From Ditylenchus dipsaci (taxonomy: Eukaryota > Nematoda > Chromadorea > Rhabditida > Anguinidae), in contig SADC01000419.1 of NCBI GenBank assembly GCA_004194705.1, positions 62,001 through 126,000 of the forward strand: a stretch of DNA of 64,000 bases, written 5' to 3'. Positions 47,035 to 56,300 of the stretch are shown in pieces (within the stretch, counting starts at the first letter, position 1; each line of letters begins with the position of its first letter). Made by a program: the position numbers and the translations under genes. The notes beneath the pieces are model-generated. The model made no database searches, was not told the origin of the DNA, and worked only from the letters and a program-made list of their open reading frames with translations.

Positions 47035-47690
47035 GACAAGTTTCCCCGGAAAAAATTCCACGGGAAAAAATTTCTCTAAAAATTTTAATTTTTGACGTTT
47101 CTGCTAGAGGAAAACTTAATTCTGACACCGGATTCATGTTCAGCATGATCAATTTCAGATTGACCTGTTTCAACTTTTGAACTTACAAGGAAACCGATCG
47201 AACTGCACGATTTTGCTCGAAAATTCTGACAATGCCATTTTGTAGTCGATTTACTAAATGGAATTTTAATATATTTTTGCTAACAGACAGAAAAATGGAT
47301 TTTAGAGACTCGAAAAAGATGTGAAATAGACGAATTGCCTTGGCCACCCTGTGGACTTCGCTACTAGCACCGAAATTCTTTATGTAAATCGACTACGCTC
47401 CACAAGATGGCATTGTCAAAATTCTTGAATCGAATCGTACGCTTCGATCGGTTCCCTTATAAGTTTTAATTTTTAAATTCCTCTCGAAACAAACAACATT
47501 TGAAAAAAGTCAATATTCATGATTTTAAAGCTAAGAGTTAAGAGCTTTAGATTCAAAAGCACATTGCTATGAAATTCACCATGCTGAACACGAATTCGGT
47601 GTCAGAATTAAGTGTACTCCTAGCAGGAATGCCAAAAATAATCCCCCCCCGCGGAATTTTTTTCCGCTGAATCTTGTCTCGCAAAATCTC
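47035..47690. repeat. Foldback element in the RRM gene 3' region
   Basis: ATTCTGACAATGCCATTTTG at 47224 pairs with AAGATGGCATTGTCAAAATT at 47408; AACTTAATTCTGACACCGGA pairs with TCGGTGTCAGAATTAAGTG at 47599; CGGAAAAAATTCC pairs near 47655. Shares its core with the foldback at 49612-50112. Confidence 0.8.
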
Positions 47691-47775
47691 CGTTTGCAAA
47701 AATTTTGCCACGCCTTTTGTGAACTCTTAACAGCCTAAAATTAAAAGTTTCTATGTTTCTTTTTTTCCGAAGTAT

Positions 47776-50700
47776 TCAATCATTGCGCACATCTAATTTG
47801 ATTTCTTCGCCATCAACCACATGCGGACCAGAAATCAGTAACTTGTAAGCCTAAATAAAAACGCTCGCATTAAAAGACTGAAAATTTAGAAATTTGACCT
47901 CATCTGCAGAAGTAAATGTCACATAACCGTATGGCCTTGGTGATCCGCCTTTCATTTATGATATATATTGACGTTTACTACAGACCCAAACTTGGAAAAG
48001 CAGTCATATAGCATCTGATTGGTAGTTGTAGGCGTTATATGACTGAAGTAGAGACAACATTTTTGAGCAGCCTTTTTATCGTTTGGATAAACTTCGATTC
48101 CTCGCCGTCAATACTGTGAGGTCGGTCGGCCAATGCAAGATTTAACTAAATAGGGTGACTAGAAGGTGTGAAAAAATTTTAGGGAAAATATGTTATGTAA
48201 TAAGAGAAAATATGTTATCGTTTGAAAGCTAGCTTAAGTTTTCGTTTTCACAATTTTTTTACACAATATCTATCCATAAAAAATAGTTGAAATTAAAGAC
48301 TGCATTTTGACAATTAAACCTCCCGTGAATGCTCTAATCGAAACCCATGGGCTACAATTAGAACACGCAGCTCCCCAAACACTTCCTGGCATTGTGTTTT
48401 AGATATGGAAAATTTATCATGTTTTAGGCATATGACTAGTAAAAAGATATCCTTCTTTCTTAGCTACATTTTTAGTGATCGTGTGCCTGAAAATAGATTT
48501 TTCATATCTAAAAACAGATTCCACAATATCTTTGGATAGTTGTGTGTTCTTATTCAAGCCCATGGCCTTCAAGTAGAGAATTTACGGTATGCAAAAAAAT
48601 TCAGTTCTTCATATATTAACTCTTATTATTATTATTAAAAATATTTTAAGTTATTCTAACATTTAAAAATATTTTATTTTTACTGAAAATGTCAAATTAA
48701 CAAACCCCTTGCTTTGACGAAAAAGTCACCCAAGCAGAATCACCCGACGACTTATTGCTCACAACAAGGCAATTGGAAACAGGACCAAATTTTTCAAAAT
48801 ATTGCTTCAGATCCTCCTGGGTTGAGTTTGGCGGCAGCTGGGCAGCAAAAGTGTGAAATCTTTTGTATTATGCTCAAATACGACTTCATTTCCATCAACC
48901 ACATGCGGCAAGGATCGAATAAATTTGTCTACCTAAATATAAATTTTTTCCCACAAGTGAAAAAACTGAAACTACCTGCTGCTGAGATGAAAAGTGGACA
49001 AGACCATAATGGAGATTGCGATCTTTATTGCTATGAATTTCGACTTCCACTGGTTCACCAAACTGAGAGTAAAATTTAGTCAAAGATTCAGTAGTAGTAG
49101 ATGGCGACAAATTGCTGACATAATGCTTGAGCTCAGTTGAAATAAATAGCCTAGCTTTTACGTTTTTCCATCGATGACATGCTGCGCCGAGCAAAACTCT
49201 TTCGCTTTCTAAAAATCGTAGAATGATATCTATGGAACTAAGCCTTTTCATGCTGCAAAAGCAATTTTTTTCGTTACTAAAGTACTTTTTGCTGCTAATT
49301 TTTTCTGGAGCAAAAAGACTTTTCTACCTGCTGTAAATATCGTTCTCATATGCGTGCACTATCTGTAAAATAATATTCACATTAATCGATGAAGAATATT
49401 ACGAAGAATGCATGCGGAGCAAAAAAAGTCTTTTTACATCAGAAAAAAAATTAGCAGCAACAAAGTCCTTTGGGAGCCTAAAAAAGTAAATGCGTGCGGG
49501 ACGCTTTTTTATTGCGAAATTATTTTATCTTATTTTTTTGAATTTGTTGTTGTTCTCGGAATGAAGTTACTTAGGCCATAATATGGAATAAAGCACATTT
49601 ATTTACAAGGGAAGGTCGCAAACTGTGAAATTCGATACGCAAATTATGAATATGCCATCTTGTAGTCCATTTGCTCTATAGAATTTCAATATTTTTGGAG
49701 AACAGACAGAAAAACTTCAACCTGGAGACTTCAAAAACATCAAACCGAAAACTGCCTTGGTTCCCCATGTGTATTTCGAAAACATATCTTTCTGCAGTAA
49801 ATTTTTGTTGCAGGTATGTCTTTGAAAATTCGAACCTCAGCTGGGTTTAACACTTTTTCAACCCGTTTATCGAAAAAAAATGCTAAACGCAGGCGAGAAT
49901 CAAACTTTTTTGTATGTAATTATATCTTGGTGGGATTGTAAAAATATGTTTCAATAATCTACAAGGAGGACCAAGCCAATTTTCACCTATTTTACACGTT
50001 CATCGATTCTCCAGGTTGCGGTTTTTTGTCTGTTTGCCGAAAATATTGAAATTCTGTATAGTAGATCGACTATACTCTACAAGGTGGCATATTCAGAATT
50101 TGCGTATCGAATTTTACAGTTCGCGACCTTCCCATGTTAGTAGTCTGGTGAAGTGGTGAAGCACTACAGTTAGTCGATATTGTTTGGTGGTTCGAATCCA
50201 GGTGCTGGATTTCCTTTTTCAATGACTTAATTATCTGTTTACTGAAAAATATTTCTGAATATTTTCGGAATAAAAAAAGTGTTCCGCGCGCATTCAAATG
50301 TGTCGAATTCTCGTTGTCGACAATGGCTATGATCCTTTGCAGGACCATACTTGTTAGTGACAATGAGAATTGGATGTTGATTTTATGACAGCAGTTTAAG
50401 TGGTCGGAGGGGGAAGCCACTTGGGCTTTTACGGGCTACTATCAGGCACGTATCCGGGGAGGGGGGGGGTTTGTGGTTGCTAACCGAGCTTTAGCCCCTT
50501 CCCTGAGATTTTTTATTCACTTGTGAAAAGTCAAAAAAAGTGTAGGTAAAATGACTTTTTGGAGGGTTGAGCCTACCCCCCCGTTCCCCGAAAATTTTTT
50601 CTGGATACGCCTCTGGCTACTATACCACTGAGCTACCTGGGTCACTTATATGACTTATACACCAACAATACATACAGTCGAACCTCCTAATAACGATCAC

Positions 50701-51805
50701 CCCCATTAACGATCACCGAAAAAACTTTTGGTTGGTCTATATTTACTGAAATCTCGAATAACGACCACTCCCATTAACGATCACCTCCAATAACGATCAC
50801 CTGAGGCCGGTTCCTAGGGTGATCGTTATTGGGAGGTTTGACTGTAATTTAAAAAGTATTTTTGGGAAAAAAGGGCACTATACTGATGGAGGGGGAGGGG
50901 GTTTTGCCTTGGCCCCCTGTTGTTTTTTTTTTAAACTTTTCAGGCTTAAGGCTTAGGGAAGGGTAGGCCAGCGTACGTAAGGGCAGACTCAAACGTATTT
51001 TAGGCTGATGTTTGAGTCTGTCCTAACATACGCTGGCCTACCTTTGTCTAAGCTTAAGCCTAAAAAATCACAATAAAAAACAACAGGAGGTACCAAGCGG
51101 AAAAAAACCGCCAGTTATCATATAGGGCCTAAAAAAGTGTTCCGCGCGAATTTTAATTTGCAGAAACCCTGATTGTCCTTAACATATATGGTTTTTTATT
51201 ATGATCTTTTTTAAATTACCCACATCACTATCATAGTAGATATTCACCACACCCTGAGGAGTTCTGCCTTTTTTAACTATCACATCACAACGAATCACTT
51301 TGCCAAAGCCTGAGAAATAAGCATGCAGAGAATCTTCAGTGGTAGATGGTGACAAGTAGTGAACAGCTACTCTAACTGCTTCAAAGGGACGTATGTATAC
51401 TGGTTTGTTGCCGATTTCATGTGATGATGAATACAATTCTATGTCAAACTAAATATTTTTGTTAAATTTTTGAAAATTTGGATTTTGAAAATGTGATACT
51501 TTTTTCTTGTCATTAAACACCACATGGAATTCTGGTTTGTCGGCGTTTTGCACCCATTCAGCTGAGAGTAGCGGACCATAATTGGAAAAGTGATCAGAAA
51601 GCATTTCTTTTGTAACACTCTCCGGCGCATTTTCAACAACTGCCTTATGGAATTGACGAAGAGAACTGATTTGACCAGAAGCAGGAAAAACACAGACACG
51701 ACGATTTGTAATTGCACTAGAGCTGCACAGACTTCTGTAGGCATAAAAAAAAATTGATTTGACTGGAGAGAAGACTACACGTAGACATCCTTGCAAGAAA
51801 ACCAC
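47776..51805 (-). CDS. Multi-RRM RNA-binding protein
   Basis: Six exons on the minus strand: 51805-51500, 51448-51224, 49208-48976, 48932-48706, 48145-47899 and 47850-47776 (stop). All introns are phase 0 after correction. The exons encode about five RRMs in series: the first has ESVTKEMLSDHFSNYGPLLS; then HYLSPSTTEDSLHAYFSGFG; HYVSNLSPSTTTESLTKFYS; QLPPNSTQEDLKQYFEKFGP; and CLYFSHITPTTTNQMLYDCF. Each is closed by a PHVVDGxEI-type beta-4 after the intron. RRMs bind single-stranded RNA. Exons 3, 4 and 5 lack one, one and two bases (A runs at about 49167, 48864, 48104, 47955); restoring them gives 234, 228 and 249 nt, all multiples of three. The start MVFLQGC is uncertain, as an acceptor CCTACAG sits at about 51735. 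Orthologue not recognised. Confidence 0.85.
49612..50112. repeat. Foldback in RRM gene intron 2
   Basis: GGAAGGTCGCAAACTGTGAA at 49610 pairs with TTTACAGTTCGCGACCTTCC ending at about 50112; ATACGCAAATTATGAATATG pairs with CATATTCAGAATTTGCGTAT. Arms about 150 bp. A smaller inverted pair (GCTGCTAATTTTTTCTG, AAAAAAAAATTAGCAGC) lies at 49290-49480. Confidence 0.85.
50133..50212 (+). repeat. tRNA-derived SINE-like segment
   Basis: Perfect B box GGTTCGAATCC at 50188 and an A-box-like TGGTGAAGTGGTGAAGC at 50139, about 50 bp apart. The stems do not close properly. At 50617 CCACTGAGCTAC is the complement of an A box, suggesting a second, inverted copy. Confidence 0.45.
50675..50844. mobile_element. 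170-bp MITE, AATAACGATCACC theme
   Basis: TA-flanked. CAGTCGAACCTCCTAATAAC at the left; TTATTGGGAGGTTTGACTG at the right. Four interior copies of TAACGATCAC. Lies in RRM gene intron 2. Confidence 0.93.
50940..51065. repeat. Hairpin copy of the TTAGGC-type dispersed repeat
   Basis: AGGCTTAAGGCTTAGG and GTAGGCCAGCGTACGTAAGG pair with CCTAACATACGCTGGCCTAC and CTAAGCTTAAGCCT. The 61555-61685 hairpin is built the same way. Confidence 0.8.
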
Positions 51806-53092
51806 ACTTTATAGGGTGTACCTAACAAAACTGAGTTATTCAATCGAAGAAATGAAAAAAAAATTACCAGCATTGTTAGAAGTGAGAATTGATATGAAGC
51901 TGTTACTCTTCGAATGTTTCTGAAATAAATTTTTGAAATCACATTAAAGTTTAGGATTACAAGGACCAGCGCCGTTGCTTGAAATGAGAATTCAGCACGT
52001 TGGAATGCGCGCGAGACACTTATTTATCATGAAAATGTTTTTGAATAAATTTTCTATGCCTAAAATAGGTATGCACCACAAGTTATTCGGCAGTCAAAAT
52101 GTGTTAATGGGTTCGATTTCTAACACCAGTTTTGCTTTCTTAATTATCGAATTAAATGAAAAACAATTCCGAACATTTTTTGAGTGGATTTGAAAATGCG
52201 AAATTTGCAGCAACTGCCATGGTCCTTTGGAAACAGAAAAGTATTGTTGATCAGTACTGAACGACATTGCAGACAATTCTTTTTTGCAAGTTGTACAGAA
52301 TTTCAAAAAGTACTCTGGAAACATAGCCATATTTTGAAAAAAGCAGATCTTTTGGCTCGATATGTGTTTATACAGATGCCGAAAAAAAATATGGCTTGGT
52401 TCTCCCTGTTGTGTTTTTTGCAAAAAATTGAAACTTTGCCTTGGTCGCCCAAGCTGATTTTTTCTAAAAACATTTTTTTTACTAATTTTACGAAAATTAT
52501 CATAATGTACTCTCGTTTGTTTTTGAGTAAAGTAAAAAGACTGGTATGTCGGCCATGTGCAGCACAACCAAAAAGCACATTTTTTATTAAAAAGGCTTAG
52601 GGATAGTCATAGGTTACAGTCAAAACTCCCTAACTCCCGCCTAAGGTTTGAAATCAACAGGGGGACTAAGGGATATTTTTTTTTGGCGTCAGCATGAACA
52701 CATATAGAGCCAAATTTTCGAACCCACTTTACAAATAGTAATGCAATAAAATAGACAGTATAAAATTTTTGAAATCATATAAGATTTCTAATTTGAATAG
52801 TGGTAAAAACAATTTGTGGCAAGTCGTATAATTTTGAAAAATAGTTTTTGAATTTTTTTTGTTTAAATCTAAAATACACTATAATTTACGGCAATATATT
52901 TGAAATTGGTAAACACGGCAGATTAAAACCCAAAGCAAAACCACGGCAAAAAAGTCAAAACCACGGCAAATGCCACGTTTGCGTGGTAGAATGGTCACCC
53001 TGTCTTTTCCCCTTTTAATCCCGACATATTTGTTGGCATAATTGACGCTGTACTGTTGCTCGCCCTTTGGAGGGAGGATTTGGGTACACAAC
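51806..53092. other. Intergenic, no gene recognised
   Basis: 52094-52600 is open on both strands for over 130 codons, but neither protein has composition or motifs of a real gene. 52655-52712 carries the dispersed GGGGGACTAAGG...GAACACATATAGAGCC motif. Confidence 0.45.
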
Positions 53093-53199
53093 CATACTTG
53101 CACGCAGCGCCGGCGGCGCGTCGCCGCTGCACGACTGCCGGCGGTGTAAATGAAAAGGCGCCGGCGCTTTTTTATTTTTGGCTAGCGTGCAAGTATGAC
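53093..53199. mobile_element. Short MITE, CATACTTGC ends, GGCGCCGGC theme
   Basis: CATACTTGCACGC at the left, GCGTGCAAGTATG at the right, enclosing CGCCGGCGGCGCG and GGCGCCGGCGC. Flanks TACACAAC and ACCACAAC are partly alike. The left end also occurs at 35699. Confidence 0.75.
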
Positions 53200-53328
53200 C
53201 ACAACTACGATTTTCGAATGAGGAGGGGGGTCGGATTAATAGAAGTGATACGTTAATGATCAATGGTTATTCTCGACGATATTATTTTCGACTTTTAATA
53301 AAAAAAAATATCTTGGTGAACAATAGAA

Positions 53329-56300
53329 TTATTTCTGTATCACTAAACATCCACCAATGTGTGTATACAAGTTTTTGAGTTTAACTAATTCATCAAATTT
53401 CTTTTTGTGTTCCTGGAGAGGGGCGCAAATTTCTAGGTAGCGTGCCCAGGGTGAGCGTCTATCATGTCCGTCACCTTGCCAATCCAATTTATAGCTAGTC
53501 ATATGTGCCACTTCCACCAACGACATGCACGCCTTTTCAAGTGGTTCATTGCTAGCTTTTATAGTCTGGCAATCCCTTGAATTCTCTCCACCGTGTGATG
53601 GTTGGCTGAAAGTAAAGTATTACAGAAAAAAATGAGAATAATAGATTTTAAAAATGTGGAAGTAGAATACATAAATTTGAAGGTGTAAACACGTATTTTG
53701 AAGGGGGGTATCAATTTTAGCCTATTTTTAGCCTATCAAAATATAACTTTCCAAACCTCTTAAGGTAAAGTTGTATACACGCATAGGGCAGTTCTCCACC
53801 TTCATTTGTATCTTCAGGCATTCCCTAGACACATTGAGCTCCATTTTATGTGAAATCAATTGAAGCGGGTCAACCCCTAATTGATCGGCCAACAAAGTTC
53901 GGTCATGTTCAGCTCTATCCTCACTTTCGTGATCAGTGTTTGCAAAAGAAAGGAAAATATTTGCATTGTTTGCCACTGCTCGATGCTAAAGCACTCAACA
54001 ATGCTGGCATTGTCAAAGCTGATTAGGCGTAGAGCCTGAGTAGAGAAACCTTAAATTAGTAATTGAGAAATTCAAAAACTAAAATCCATTTCTCGGTTCT
54101 ATATGTGCTCGCACCATGGTATGGAAAACAATCAAAACAATAAAATTCAGTCGAAATTTTGAAACAATCTTTTTTCACAAAGTCAAAATTCAGTCAAAAT
54201 TTGAAGAGATTTTTTGACTGAGTTTTAAGTGACTTGTGACTGTATCGTAGAAGCCTAGTTATAGGCTTCTACGATACATTTTCACCGGTGTTTTCACCGG
54301 TGTTAAACTTCGAGTTTGTGTTTCCTAGAGCTAGTTTGCTGCGTTGTACATATTTTTTACGTATATTTGATGATCTGCATATGATATACTTGAGTGAAAG
54401 GAATTTGTTTATTTATGCAAACCACTGCGTTAAAATGTCTCAGCAGCTGATCAATCTAACTGATTTTAATCCTAAAGCCCTCCCAGACTCCAATAGTAAT
54501 AAATTACTCTAGAGTTTCGCGAGACACGTTAGGCGTATCGCGAAACAAAGTTGCCTCGTCTCGCGGGACAGAAGAACTCGCAAGACAATTATATATTTTT
54601 GCTTAAGTGTTCAATCAGTCGATTTTTGGTTGTTGTATGGTTGTTTGTCGCCTTTATTATTTATTTTCCACGTCATTCATGCAGGAAAAATTCGGCCCCA
54701 GTAGCGAATATCCCGCCCCCCCCCCAAGAATCCGACCTTTTAAAATTGCTCTAACTACCCTTGCAAACAACAAGTTTAGGCTCAGCCCTGAATCTTGAGG
54801 ATAGGCCAGCGTACGGAAGTTGTGACTAATGAAGAGGTTACGCAAATTTTCCCGGGACTGGGACATAAATTTGGGTACTTTTTACTAAAGTAAAAAAAGT
54901 GAAAATCGTTGGGGGGGGGGGCGGTGGGGCTTGGTTTGGAGGAGGCGGGAAGGTATTTGGTACTAGCGTCAAGAATTCTATGAGCGCTGATAAAAGAAAA
55001 TAAGCTGGCTTAATTCCTTGACTTCACTTGACAACTTCACAATTGACTTCACCTAATTCACATTTCGTTGGTCTGTAACTTAATATTCGTATTTTGACTG
55101 TTTTTTATACGATGATTCGCACAACTTTCTGAAAAAAATATGCTTCGGTAACCATGTTGTTTTTTTTCAATATTTTTTACAAATTTGCCTTGGTTCTCCC
55201 TGTGGTTTTTTTTTAATTTGGAAATTTTTTAATTTTTTTGTTCCAGATTGTAATTTCGAATCAACATTTTGTCTAAAACAAAAGAAAAAAGTCAGAAAAA
55301 GTCAAAATTTATCAAGCTTTTTAACAAATTTAAAAAATTACAAAAAAAAACTAAGAGGGGAACCAAATCGAATTTTGTTTGGCGATTTGTGCGAACACAT
55401 ATAGAGCCTATTTTTATAACTTTTTAAGAGTATGTTCCTACCACTGATTGGTCCTACAGCCAAATTATAGTGAAGCCAGCGACTTGCCTCCTTATTTAGC
55501 TGAATAAAATAGTATAAATTTGCATAGGCTTGCAATTATTATATTATCTTCTTAACATACTGGTAGCGCACCCGTCGGATCAGAATCGCCATAAACGGGC
55601 TCTCCATTAACGCACTGTTGTGAACTTATGGAAGTGTTAGAATTGCTGCTGTCTATTACTATCACATCCCAGGTCACTAGAGGGAATGTCCATCCATCAC
55701 TCGTTACGTCCTCTTCCCAACGCAAACCAAGTTCATTTTCCAATCTAATAGGACCAGTTCGCAACCCAGAGTATGAGGTACTTTGCACGCGAAAGTCCAG
55801 TCGTGGCCTAGCTAGTGCTGTTTCGCACCAGAATGGGAAGGCACATGTGGATTGCTGAAAAGGTCTAACCTGTAAACGTTGTCTTTTATTGTCACATATT
55901 TTTTAGTTGGAAGTATTCCAAAGGGTTTACAACCAGAGTTGGCAATTTGAATCATTGACTCAAATTAAAAACGCAAATTCGCGCTTTTTTCATGATTCAA
56001 ATTAGCTAGATTCAAATTAAAATAGGCATAATATGATTTGGCGTGCGAAAAATATTATTTACCTCACGAAAAACATTATTTATGTCACCGAAAAGATTAT
56101 TTCGTGTAATTTAAGTGTGAACTTCGCGGAAATTGGAAATTTTTAGTCAAAAAGTAACTTGGATTTCTCAGAATCCCACCCAGAGTAGCCAAAAGCCCCT
56201 GAAAGTTGGTTTTTGGGGGTTTACTATAGGGGAGGTAAACTTTTTGCAAAAAAATCGATTGAATGGATCAAAATTCCAGTCAAATGGCCTAAACCGCTGA

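Noticed and set aside
52094..52600. Overlapping frames of 157 (minus) and 138 (plus) codons
   Set aside because: No motif, no partner exons, and low-complexity composition; the region contains dispersed repeat motifs.
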